A model generated the notes under the pieces. It was not told the origin of the DNA and ran no database searches. It was given only the letters and a program-made list of their open reading frames with translations. Of a stretch of 64,000 nucleotides of DNA, positions 53,670 to 63,910 are shown piece after piece. Position numbers and translations under genes: made by a program. The stretch lies in assembly GCA_934045905.1 (NCBI GenBank), contig OW203771.1, positions 21,522,069 to 21,586,068 of the forward strand. The letters run 5' to 3'. The DNA comes from Leuctra nigra. Taxonomy: Eukaryota > Arthropoda > Insecta > Plecoptera > Leuctridae. The first letter of the stretch is position 1. The number at the start of each line of letters is the position of its first letter.

Positions 53670-54839
53670 CTTCAAGCGCAAGCAATTTTGCCGCGTCTTC
53701 CAGGCACTTTTTTTGGATACGATTGGAGACAAAATGGGTTCACGAAATGATTTGAAATTTTAACCATGATTAGATAAAAGACAAACTTAGGGTTATCCCT
53801 TGGTACATTTTTAATTTTTTGCTTCGTTAATTCGTAATAGTTAGTTGATTTTTTTTGAAAATCGAATAATTTTTTTGTATATTTTTTGTTCTTGTCTCGC
53901 TGGGTGCCGTATGAAATTTAATTTAAAAAAATGTGCCAAATAATAACCATAAGTTTGTATTTTATCTAATGATGATTAAAATTTGAGATCAATTGGTTCC
54001 CGGGTGCGATAATTTTTCTGGCAAAGACTTCGTAAATGGGACGTAAATTGACTGTGACAAAAACTGTAATAACTTGCTTTTTTATACAAATATAACTCTG
54101 ATCTTGAAGTGTATTATACATGCTGTGTTCTGACAGCTATTACATCAGTAAAATGAAGGATATATTAATCTTGAAACATCTTGAAACATCTTGAAACATT
54201 TTTTGCCTGTTTATCTTTAACTGGGTCAGCCCACACTCAGAAATTCTCTACGTGGGCTTCCCATCACATCCCCTACATGTATTTATTTATTATTTAATAG
54301 AGGGAATTGTTCTTTGATCGTTTTTCATGTATACTGTGTGATAGGAATAAAATGATGTATGAAATAAAAAAATAATAAAAAATAAAAAATAAAACAGTAA
54401 ATATGCTCTATTTCGATTAAAAAAATCGAACATTTTTTCCTCTTGAGGGTTGCCACGACCCTAATTTCATCCCAGAACTATCGTGAATGACATTCGAAAA
54501 CATAATCTAGTTGGCTCAACCATTTATTTCACTTCTAAAATGTTAAATCTGGAATTTTATAAAAATAATTTTTTCTCCCATATAACGAAGTCTTTGCCAG
54601 AAAAATATTCGCTTCCCGCGAAAGGTCTCCAAGCGTATCGGAAATATCATAATTTTGAGCGGTTTTGTTGAAAAACCGGCGCCTAATTAACAATGCAAGA
54701 AGCAAAAATTAAAAAGTGATACTAATATCAAGTCAGACTGATCATGTGAACATCCTGTAAAAGTTACACCTACTTATGAAACAATTTTTCTCTCTCAACT
54801 CATTTTTCTAAAACAGCCGAGCGCTTGCATCACTTTAAC
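53670..54839. mobile_element. MITE with TTAAGGTG ends, copy 2, with a nested insertion
   Basis: The outer halves match copy 1 at 30812-31347 (AGACAAACTTAGGGTTATCC at the left, TTTTCTCTCTCAACTCATTT and GCGCTTGCATCACTTTAA at the right). Between 54007 and 54612 is a second element with inverted ends CGATAATTTTTCTGGCAAAG and CTTTGCCAGAAAAATATTCG. Confidence 0.75.
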
Positions 54840-55721
54840 GGCAACATCAAAAAGGATCAAATACCTAATTAACCTTGTAATTTCGGAGAGTATTTTGCCT
54901 GTCATGTATTTTTTATAACTTTACTTCGATATGTAAATATAATCTATAATGGTTATTTTACCGATAAACTTCTTATCTTTAGACACTAACACGAAATACA
55001 GAACTTCATTGTCAATGATTGCTTTAATTATACCTAATCTTTCTGCCGCACAATTCTTATACATTTGAAACCACCCAAATTAAATGTGCTATAATAATTT
55101 TTGTGTTTTCTTTTCATAAAGTTATAATTCTGATTAATAAACGAAACCTGTGCAGCCAATGAAAAGTACTTCATAGATTTGCACAGCACCAATTTACTAT
55201 AGAGAAGCCTGTATTGCTTTGATGCCAGGTGACACCTTATTTTCCCTCTCAATATATTGTGAAAATTTGATAGACTCATCGTGACAAAACATTTTAATTT
55301 GTCTTAAATTAAATTTCGCTGCACTTTCGATTTTGTCGATAGTTTTTCCATAGGTGGTACCTATATTATAAGAACGGGTCAGTGAATGTATTTTCCCAAT
55401 AACTTTTAATTATAATATCACCGCCATAACTTGTATTAAAGAAAGTAATTAAAATTAGAAAGTAAGCTATTGGCGAATTTTTCGAGATCAATGAAGAAAT
55501 TGATTTGATATTATTTTAAATAAAACTCTTAATATGATTGAAATGGTTATTCAATTATTTTGTTACACTTTGTTCTGAGGGATTTCAAACTAATGAAGTG
55601 TTGATGATCCATAATTCAACACTGATCTGTGTATAATAATTCAGGCTTTCTATTGGCAAAACCCGCAATTGATAACATTCAAGAAATACTTTCAGGGACA
55701 GATATATTGCATCGTAGCTAT

Positions 55722-55822
55722 TTAAGGTGATACTAGCGGTCGGCTGTTTTAGAAAATTGAGAGAGAAAAATTGTTTCATAAGTGGGTGTAACTTTGATAG
55801 GATGTTCACATGATCAGTCTGA
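55722..55822. repeat. Solo end of the TTAAGGTG MITE family
   Basis: TTTAAGGTGATACTAGCGGTC, then GAAAATTGAGAGAGAAAAAT and TTGTTTCATAAGTGGGTGTA is the right end of the family in reverse, without the rest of the element. Confidence 0.7.
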
Positions 55823-55838
55823 TGTGTTCACATGATCA

Positions 55839-55890
55839 GACAGGTGTTTTGAACCCGAAATTTAGTAATTTTCGGGTTCAAAACACCTGT
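55839..55890. repeat. Perfect 20-bp hairpin
   Basis: CAGGTGTTTTGAACCCGAAA and TTTCGGGTTCAAAACACCTG flank a short AT loop. Confidence 0.8.
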
Positions 55891-56494
55891 TGGACACAAT
55901 AAAACTAATAACTTATTCCAAACTATGAAATTATTGAACTGTTCTGAATTCACGTCCATAGCCCTATTTTGTTAACAATTACACTGGAAAAAGATATTGA
56001 TAAAAATCGATTAAAAAACTCGTCAAGGCCACGCTCACTACCAAGCCCTCTTAACCTCATGTATTAGTTACATTTTTTTCTTATCTTTTGAAGTGTTGTC
56101 AGATCACGAGAAAAAAAATCGTTTAAACCCACAATTCCAGCTGCCCACACATGTACAGTTCTTCACCGAATGTATTTGCACTGTAAGTGTCACTGTTGAA
56201 CCAAACTATTGGTTTTAGTTTGACGATTTCGTATGTAGTGAAATATGATTTAAGATTTACATACACTGTGCTGTAATGCGACTGCATTAGAAAGAGTTTT
56301 TTAATCAGAATGTTTTATCGCTCGAATTTGATGCAAGAATTTAAAACTCACACAATATTTTAATATATCATTTATTTTAAATACTCAAAACGAATTAAAT
56401 AAGTAACAATAATAAGCTGTAATCTACGCTGCAGGACAGAGAAACTGTCTACATAATTCAAATTAACTCTAGATAAGGAATTAGTTAACTAATT

Positions 56495-56622
56495 AGGGCC
56501 AGTCTTTCAGTCTTTCAAAACGGTTGATTAGGACTGTATTTGCCATGGAAACAACCAATGGCATTCATGGAATGACTCTGTTAACTTAATTACTGGTTTT
56601 AGGAGAGTACTATCTGAACCTT
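56495..56622. repeat. Diverged MITE related to 32654-32807
   Basis: AGGGCCAGTCTTTCA at the left, TTTGCCATGGAAACAACCAATG in the middle, and TACTGGTTTTAGGAG at the right follow the 32.65-kb copy. Confidence 0.55.
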
Positions 56623-56660
56623 AATGTCCGGTTTCTTAATTATCTGTTTTTTAATTATAA

Positions 56661-56697
56661 CCAACTCGGTTTCTTCATAGGAAGAAACCGAGTTGGT
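56661..56697. repeat. Perfect 16-bp hairpin
   Basis: CCAACTCGGTTTCTTC and GAAGAAACCGAGTTGG are separated by a few bases. Confidence 0.75.
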
Positions 56698-57320
56698 TGG
56701 TTGCCAAAGGTAATTCTCAGAAACTGTTAAGTGTTAATTAAACTTAACGTTTATTAACAGCCCCTAAGATATACTTGACTTTTTCAACGTCGCATTGTTA
56801 TAATCTATAATAGCAATGGATGAATGATTTTGACGGTGATTGGGAGATGGTGAAGAAAGAAATTGAGTTGGTTAGCCTTATAGTTGTTTTCTCCATCCTT
56901 GCATATTGAAGGATGCTACTTGAAAACGCTCAGTGTTACGCGTTGATAAGCGAGGCTTGAGAGTTATTATCTATGGACCTTGGATTGTGAAGTGTTTTGC
57001 ACTTGATCAAGGGGCTGATATTTAATTTCCTGATGGTAAAATCAAAAAAAATATTTGAAAATATGTTGGAAACCTCTATAAATTTAAGTGTTTGACCGAT
57101 TTCACGGATTTTTTTTTTGATAATATATCTGAAAAAATGTCAATTGATGCTTTCAACATTTTCATTTTTTAACTAAATCTAAGGATTTTGTTCTGCGCAC
57201 TTTTACAAACAAACAATATAATTTTAGATCATTTAAAAAACAGTTCTCACATCGCACTAAAAATAAATAAAAAGAAAAGAAGAGTACACACTTGCTTCGT
57301 TCGTTGAGTAACTCTCTTAC

Positions 57321-57450
57321 CTGTGTACCGTGTATGGAGGAACGAGGAACGTAAAGCCCACTTCACTCGACACTCTATCCTCACCGACTGTCACCTCTCA
57401 GCTGACAATGTCCTTGCACATGAGATGTCAAGAGTAATTATTCTCACATC
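57321..57450 (-). promoter_or_regulatory. Candidate first exon on the minus strand
   Basis: A GC-richer stretch ends, on the minus strand, in GGTACACAG followed by GTAAGAGAG, a good donor with last exon base 57321. Upstream are TGTCAGCTGAGAGGTGAC and GAGTGAAGTGGGC. It could be a 5' UTR exon of the SLC6 gene 20 kb downstream or of an unseen transcript. No coding evidence. Confidence 0.28.
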
Positions 57451-58221
57451 GCATACCCTCTTGATCCCCCTCCTAAACGTATCATTTTAATGACACTATC
57501 AGATCAGATGGCAGGCTAAGATATTAGGAGAGATTAGGGTATAAAGATACCGCCTCTATTTCTGTTTCCCTGATTATTAAAAATACATTTAGCTAAAGTT
57601 TGAAGGATTTATTTATAATTTTATAAAGATCAATCTTAGAAGTATACAGTAATATATCTCTATGGTATGATCTTGTTTGAATGATTATTACTACATATTT
57701 GATAATATTCTCTAATTCTGTAGATAAAAGTATTTGCCCATCAATAAATGCAGAAACAATAGGAAAACTTTATGTTTATGAGTAACAGCTCGAACCGAAA
57801 TCCCCCAAAGAAAAGGTTTTCACTCGAACTATCAGCATTCTATATTATTCTCGTTACGTGCTATAAGTTTAATGTCAATTTTGACTGCTATTTCAAAATA
57901 AGCTTAAAAATGTCAATAGGTCTTGAGCGATGTCATTGACAATGCCAAAAATCTTATTGGCCTAAAGGTTATTTTTCTTTTTAAAAACAATCAGAAGATC
58001 CTTAAAACATAAAAATTAAATCTAAAAATATTTTACCTAGGTAATAATTTATTTTTATTTCGAACATAATAATATACAACATGAACAACCTCTGACAGCT
58101 CCTTACAAAATTGGAAAAAATATTTTACAAAGAATTAAAATGATTATTTCATTTTACAAATTGTTTTCAAGTATACGATAGTTTAGAAATAATATGAAAT
58201 AATATGAAAGTAAACAAAATA

Positions 58222-59408
58222 GACCATGAGCCAGCCGTGGTGGACCCTCCCCCCCCCCCCCCCCCCCCCCCCCTCCCCCGGTCCCGGAAGATCTGAAAGT
58301 GGTTTTGGGTACCTCAAGGTACGCACATTACACTTTCATTTGTTTGACATCTGCCCTTTGGGGCAGCAACCCCCCAGGGGGGCGCAAAGGGTGATTTTTG
58401 GGGTATTTATTAATATGTTGGTTGACATTTGAAATGTTATCCATATTTTTTTGTAAGGGCAATACCCTGAAATCAAAATTTTGGAAATTTTTGAAATTGG
58501 GGGGGTATTACCCAAAATAGTTTTGATGGCAGTCAATCTCTTCGTAATAAAAAATTATTCATGAATATGCCATCAAGGTTGCCGTATTTTTTGTTTACAA
58601 CTTGTTTTAATTGGATTAAGCGTCTCTTATGGGTTTATATTGTTAAATATTGAATTTTTTTTAAGGTCAAATGTACAAATGTAATAATTTTTTTCAACAT
58701 TATAAACTGGTATGACATACTACAATATATTTACTTATTTTTGTTGAGGCGAAACCATTATTTTTAAAATTTTGACGATATTGGGTATATATTGGTAATT
58801 TTCTAAAAAAATTAAAATTTTTTAAAAATAACGGTTTCGCTTCAATATAAATATGTAAATATATTGTAGTATGTCATATCAATTTATAATTTTGAAAAAA
58901 AATGTTTTAATTTTTACATTTGACACTAAAAAATCAATTATTTAACATTATAAACCCATAAAAGACACTTTATCCCATTAAAACAGGTTGTAAACACAAA
59001 ATATGGCAACCTTGATGGCATATTCATGAATAACTTTTTATTTCGAAGAGATTGACTGCCATCAAAACTATTTTGGGTAATTCCCCCTCAATATCCAAAA
59101 TTTCCAGAATTTTGATTTAAGGGTATTGCCCTTACAAAAAAATATGGATAACATTACAAATGTCAACCTACATATTAATATGCAAACTGATTGCAATAAA
59201 CTTGCACAGTAAGCCCATAAAAAATTCAAACGTGTTGCAAAATACCCCCAAAAATCACCCTTTGCGCCCCCCTGGGGGGTTGCTGCCCCAAAGAGCAGAT
59301 GTCAAACAAGTGAAAGTGTAATGTGCGTATCTTGAGGTACCCAAAACCACTTTCAGATCTTCCGGGACCGGGATCCACTAAAATTCACTACGGCTGGCTC
59401 ATGGTCTA
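58222..59408. mobile_element. 1.19-kb foldback element
   Basis: The arms of about 550 bp are near-perfect reverse complements: AGACCATGAGCCAGCCGT at 58222 and its complement ending 59408; AAGATCTGAAAGTGGTTTTG and CAAAACCACTTTCAGATCTT; TTTGATGGCAGTCAATCTC and GAGATTGACTGCCATCAAAA. The right arm has an extra ~70 bp near 59180-59250. A C26 tract follows the left end. The centre is near 58790. There are no open frames. Confidence 0.92.
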
Positions 59409-59426
59409 AAACCCGTGAGATAAAGC

Positions 59427-59672
59427 TTACAGCCACTCATCGCCGTCGTCCTCATCATCGTCCTCCTCAGTGGCATCATCTTCTTCCGAATCATCTTTCG
59501 CCACACCCCACACGGTCTTCTCTATCCAGGGCAGGAAGTGCGCCACGCTCGTAGCCACAGTCAGGGATTTGTCGCCAGTACAATTCTTTTGGCCGAAACT
59601 GGCGAAGCCCACCAGACTGTACATGCAGTAAGGATCCGAGAGCTGGATCTGGAGTGGAGATCCGTAGTCGAC
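59427..59672 (-). CDS. Serine protease homologue, last exon
   Basis: The acceptor ATGTTTCAG precedes GTCGACTAC. It starts VDYGSPLQI, the position of GDSGGPL in S1 proteases, so the catalytic Ser195 is Tyr and Gly193 and Gly197 are Val and Ser. It continues with GFASFGQKNC, TSVAHFLPWIEKTVW (the normal C-terminal helix) and then an unusual acidic tail, KDDSEEDDATEEDDDEDD...EWL, ending TAA at 59429-59427. The product should be a secreted non-catalytic protease homologue. In insects such proteins act as cofactors in prophenoloxidase and Toll cascades, and that role here is inferred. Confidence 0.88.
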   Translation of the reverse strand, partial: VDYGSPLQIQLSDPYCMYSLVGFASFGQKNCTGDKSLTVATSVAHFLPWIEKTVWGVAKDDSEEDDATEEDDDEDDGDEWL

Positions 59673-59992
59673 CTGAAACATTGCATGAGTATCATTGATT
59701 ACTCAGACACAATTCGAACAAATAAGCGATACGTGATGGAGCCACTTCTGACAGGAAACTTTTTAGATGCACTTTTTATTTTGAAGTTCGTGTTTCCATA
59801 GGGCAGTGAAAAAGGAGAACAAGGAACAAGGAACTAAAAGCAAATTTATTTATATAAATATGCCCGTGATATCCTCCATTATTCCCATTATGTCTACAGT
59901 CTAGGATGCTGCAGCTCTGAACTAGGACCCCGTGCTCCGTCCGAACGGACACCTCAGATTATTGAGCCACGAAGTTCTTGTATTTATAAACA

Positions 59993-60368
59993 TTAAAAAC
60001 ACTCCGTGTAAAAATACCAGCCAAGTCTCTTCACCATAAAAAATATAGGAAATCTAACAAATTCAGCACTGAAAAGTAGTGATATCAAAAAATGGGCCAA
60101 GTCAAAACGTGATTTTAAAAACCGAAATATACTTGGCGCATCGTGAATAAATAATATAGATGCCAAAAATCAAATGTAAAATATAAATAATATACCTTAC
60201 TGTCCTAAAAAAACGATGCGCCAAGTATATTTCGGTTTTTAAAATCATGTTTTGACTTGGCCCATTTTTTGATATCACTACTTTTCAGTGCTGAATTTTT
60301 TAGATTTCCTATATTTTATTTATAGTTGAGAGACTTGGCTGGTATTTTTACACGGAGTGTTTTTTATG
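59993..60368. mobile_element. Foldback MITE (ACACTCCGTGTAAAAATACC ends)
   Basis: The left arm 59993-60148 and the right arm 60213-60368 are about 155-bp inverted repeats (AACACTCCGTGTAAAAATAC; CAGCCAAGTCTCT; GGGCCAAGTCAAAACGTGAT; CGAAATATACTTGGCGCATC). It lies in the last intron of the protease homologue. Confidence 0.9.
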
Positions 60369-60534
60369 GAGATATCACTCCTTTTTTTAGATGATTTTCA
60401 CACTTGTAACACCAATCGGAGCAACAATGACTAATTCCTTTAAAAAAATAATCCATTTCCGATTTGGTTACTAAGAAAACATGCGTTTGGTACTAAATAA
60501 TGCTTAAAATGATATTCCATGAGGAATAGCGAAA

Positions 60535-60975
60535 GCTTCATTCCAATCGGTCCAGCCGTTTTCGAGATATGGCATCACTTCCGGTTAACAAAATGGCGAC
60601 TGAATTTACTGCCACCAAGAATTCATTTATATAAATGTTTTGTATCTTTATAAGTCTTCTGGATATGTAGTTATTATCGTAAGAGGTGATTAAAGTCTGA
60701 TTTTTCATTTTTATGACGTCATTTCCGGTTTCGGTAATAGTAAATGTATATTTCGAATATTGGTATTTAATAAAGAGGACAGTCTGAATCGATTGGCGCA
60801 AATCTCGTTCCGATCGGTCCAGCCGTTTTTGAGATATGACGTCACTTCCGGTTTCAAAATGGCGGCACAAAAAATTCATAAGGACAAGGTATCATCAAGC
60901 AGACGAGCTGTATATGTGGTGAAAATTTCGGGTCAATCAACTCAGCCGTTTAGGCTGTGGCGGAGACCGCGGAAT
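60535..60975. repeat. Degenerate repeats with CGGTCCAGCCGTTTT and GACGTCACTTCCGG
   Basis: CAATCGGTCCAGCCGTTTTC plus GGCATCACTTCCGGTTAAC (60542 on) recurs as CGATCGGTCCAGCCGTTTTT plus GACGTCACTTCCGGTTTC (60813 on), each followed by AAAATGGCG. A third weak copy (CAATCAACTCAGCCGTTTAG) is at 60935, and GACGTCATTTCCGGTTTCGG is at 60715. Spacing is about 270 bp. Confidence 0.6.
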
Positions 60976-60999
60976 TTATTGGATTTAATAATAATCTGA

Positions 61000-61285
61000 A
61001 GAAAGCCGTACAATTTCACTGTTTTCAAGGCCCTCTAGCTCGCAAACATCATATCCTATTGTTCCCAAATTTGGTATATATGGTGGGGTGTGCCATAGCT
61101 CGAAATTAAGAGATTTTGCAACAATGTGAGATTTCCTAATTTTGAAATCCAGTAGGCCGAAAATGCCACTTTGATGCTTACAGTAAAAGTGGGTTGCTCC
61201 AGCCTTTAGGTTTGAACGGTGTGTTGTGTGAGAGTGTGCGCGCCGTACAACTTGGCTGGCGTGGAGCGACTGCTTCACTAGATTC
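61000..61285. repeat. End of the palindromic family found at 37334-42133
   Basis: AATCCAGTAGGCCGAAAATG, GCTTACAGTAAAA, GTACAACTTGGCTGGCGTGG and GAGCGACTGCTTCACTAGAT match the reversed right arm of that element. Only one arm is present here. Confidence 0.75.
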
Positions 61286-61429
61286 AGATCTTAGGTTTTG
61301 TTAAAGAACCCAAATGAGATTCGGAGCATGCGACGGTAAACTCACATCTTGAAAGCAATTCCGCATAGCATACTTCATTTACAACAATGCATTAATGACT
61401 TATAGTGAGCCTATACTTTGTGAACTTAC

Positions 61430-61581
61430 GTAACAGCTTCCACCAGGGTCAGCTTGGACGACGCAGAACATGGAATCTGGTAATCGCTTCTTGGTCCATG
61501 TTATCTTCTCCTGACTGCATCGTGTACTTGAAACAATGCGGACCGACGTTTTCTTGGACATCAGCGTCTTGCTGTTCACAA
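61430..61581 (-). CDS. Serine protease homologue, penultimate visible exon
   Basis: The acceptor TTTTCCCAG precedes TTGTGAAC and the donor is TGTTAC then GTAAGT. It encodes VNSKTLMSKKTSVRIVS, CSQEKITW, DSMFCVVQ and ADPGGSCY. It carries the S1-fold cysteines before the active-site loop; its last Cys is C191. Splicing on gives CYVDYGSPL in frame. Confidence 0.85.
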
Positions 61582-61899
61582 CTGGGAAAAGAGCAAATAA
61601 CTGCAATGAGGGTATGTTACCAAATGAAACTAGATTTAAGCATTAATGTGTACAATGTGCATGAGTGAGGTCATTCTTTTAAACAATTTTTTTTTATTTG
61701 CACGGACTTGCGACTCAGCAGTCAGCCCTAGCTCATTTTTTTCCAAAAATAAACGACGATGAGTTACCATGGTGAATACTTTGTTGCCATGGTAATGCTG
61801 AGCCCCATGACTTCAATGCCGATATAACTGTTTTAAAACAAGTTATGATTACAAGTAACAAGTGATGATGTTACTAGTTCATAACAAGTTATGAACTGT

Positions 61900-62670
61900 T
61901 ATGATTTTAAAATTTGGAGTTTTCTTTCCATTTTTCTGTATCAATTACTTGAAAACTTGTCAAATAAGGGATTGCGGCAATTGTCGTTTGTTATGAGAAA
62001 TTTGCAAGGCACAGCGCAATGTGTGAAGAATATGGCTTACAAGACATTGATAAGGCCAATTCTTGATTATGCTGGGTCAATTTGGGACCCGTACAAAATA
62101 GGACAAGTAAAGGCTGTGGAAAGTGTTCAGAGAAAGGCTGCGAGAAGAGTGACAGGAAAGATGAGAAGAAGGAAGTGGGAAGTAGTGAAGACAAAGAAGG
62201 GTAGAAAGGGAAGAAATGAATTGACTTTGACCATGAGGCAAGTTCCAGAGAGTGTTTCAGACATGATAAAGAACTTGGGTTGGGAATCGCTTCAAGATAG
62301 GAGAAGAAAAGCAAGGCTCTGCAACATTTACAGAGCCTTCACTGGAGTGGAAGCATGGAAGGATCTGTCTCGAAGAATTAAGAAACCCGATTGTGTAGGA
62401 AGAAAAGATCACTCATTTAAGATAAGAAGAAGAAACGTGAAATTAGATGCGGCACGAAACTCACACGCCGATATTGGATTTCAAGAGTGGAACGAACTAA
62501 GTTTTTCAACGTTACCGGAAACACTCGCGGAGATGAGATTGTTCCTCGATGTATCTTAGTTTATATGTATTATTAATAATTATGTCATTTCAATTGTCTT
62601 AATATAACTTTAGTTGATAGTATCTCTGCCACCTGTATATATACAATTTGTAGAGCAATAAAAACTTACT
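61900..62670 (+). pseudogene. 5'-truncated LINE, RT C-terminal part
   Basis: The frame to 62559 contains KTLIRPILDYAGSIWDPY, VQRKAARRVTGK, the EWNELSFSTLPETLAEMRLF ending and lysine/arginine-rich stretches. This is the post-catalytic (thumb and C-terminal) part of APE-type LINE ORF2. The YADD core is absent. AATAAAA at 62658 and a CTTATT-type tail close it. It is inserted in the protease-homologue intron, opposite to the gene. Confidence 0.75.
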
Positions 62671-62780
62671 TATTATTCATCCCACAATAATTATGTCTTG
62701 TTTGTCTCATCCTAGACATGAAAATACTTTAAATACTTCACGTTTTTAATCCATTCTACAACTAGAGGGAGTTCCCCATT

Positions 62781-63348
62781 CAGTGGTCGAATTGGAAGTC
62801 AGTCCATGGGGGGATGGTATATTGGCAGGATTTCTGCCCGGGGGGGGGGGGGGGGGGCAAGTGAAGGAAAAACACATGCGTTAAGGGGAGTGTGGGGGGC
62901 GAGCCTCCCACGTTGCCCCGCAGGGCGTAATTTGGTTTTTTGATACTTTGAAATCAACATTGAGACGTTCTGATTTGTAGTTATTTTGATTTTGATTTTT
63001 TTTTAACTTTTCTGTTTCACTTCAATAAGGTGTGGAGGGCATGCCCCAAAAACCTTGACCCGCAGGGCATTTTTTGTTTTTTGATACTCTGAAATAAATT
63101 TTGAGACGTTCTGAGATGTAGTTATTTTGATTTTCAACGGGGAATGCTCTACAAACCTTGCCCCTCAGGGCGGTTTTTGGTTTTTTGACACTTTGAAATC
63201 AATTTTGAGACGTTCTGAAGTGTATTTTTAATCTCTCATGGGGGGATGGTGAAGTGGACAAATTAGCCATGGGGGGATGGAACTATCAACATATTCCCCA
63301 GGGGGATGCAATCCCCCCGGATCCCCCCCCCCCCCAATTCGACCACTG
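62781..63348. mobile_element. hAT-type element beside a splice donor
   Basis: The ends CAGTGGTCGAATTGG and CCAATTCGACCACTG are perfect. The 8-bp flanks TCCCCATT (62773-62780) and TCCCTATT (63349-63356) differ at one base. Inside are three ~115-bp tandem units (GTTTTTTGATACT, GAGACGTTCTGA, GTAGTTATTTTGATTTT) and G-rich ends. The flank is 10 bp from the donor of exon 63629-63367. Confidence 0.85.
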
Positions 63349-63366
63349 TCCCTATTGTATGGTTAC

Positions 63367-63629
63367 CTTCTTTAAATCCCCATCCTGTGACGACAGCGAC
63401 TGCCTTGTCAGGGACGGTAGTGGTTCTGGAGAGACACGCGGGCCGGACGAAGGCGCTGAACACCACTTCGTGCTTCAGCCGAAGTAGTCCGATGTCGCTC
63501 GTGGATCGCTGCTTGTAGCTCTTATGGACAATGTGTTCCTCCACTTCGATCAGCTGAGCGTGAGAATTAGGCGTGGCGACGGATAAATCCACTTCTCCTA
63601 GAAGGACCCAGCGGGCGGGAAGTTGATGT
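63367..63629 (-). CDS. Serine protease homologue, exon with Asp102
   Basis: The acceptor TTCTCCTCAG precedes ACATCAAC and the donor is AAAGAAG then GTAACC. It encodes HQLPARWVLLGEVDLS, VEEHIVHKSY, TSDIGLLRLKHEVVF (Asp102 in DIGLL), VRPACL and VVTGWGFKE. The His57 exon lies beyond the window, so the state of His57 is unknown. The leftover G joins TT of the next exon to make Val. The ...PACL...GWG wording is that of CLIP-type and related haemolymph proteases. Confidence 0.87.
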
Positions 63630-63689
63630 CTGAGGAGAACATATTATTCACTTCCATGCACTCAAACTTTAGAGCACGAGCCTCCACGA

Positions 63690-63745
63690 GGAACATTGCC
63701 GTGTATACTGAACATTGTCAGTATACTGAACATTGTCAGTATACG
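63690..63745. repeat. 18-bp tandem repeat
   Basis: TGAACATTGTCAGTATAC is repeated twice, with a partial upstream copy (GTATACTGAACATTG). Confidence 0.8.
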
Positions 63746-63754
63746 TAGTAAGGT

Positions 63755-63910
63755 TTTCAAGGGCGGAATTTCGCCGCGTTGCGGGAGAAATTCCACAAAA
63801 TGACTGACTTTGACCAATCACAAACCAGAAACCCAGCGGCGAAGTCGCCGCCGAGAAAGTTGAATCTACTCCTACTTTAGCGGGACGAAATTCGTTCCGC
63901 GCACCGGAAG
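63755..63910. repeat. Imperfect inverted repeat, probable MITE
   Basis: GGGCGGAATTTCGCCGCGTT near the left and GCGGCGAAGTCGCCGCCGAG, GGGACGAAATTCGTTCCGC to the right form imperfect inverted ends around ACCAATCACAAACCAGAAAC, a motif also present inside the MITE at 15536. Its full extent is unclear. Confidence 0.4.

Noticed and set aside
58226..58432. Pro-rich frame starting in the poly-C tract
   Set aside because: Created by the C26 homopolymer at the left end of the foldback element.
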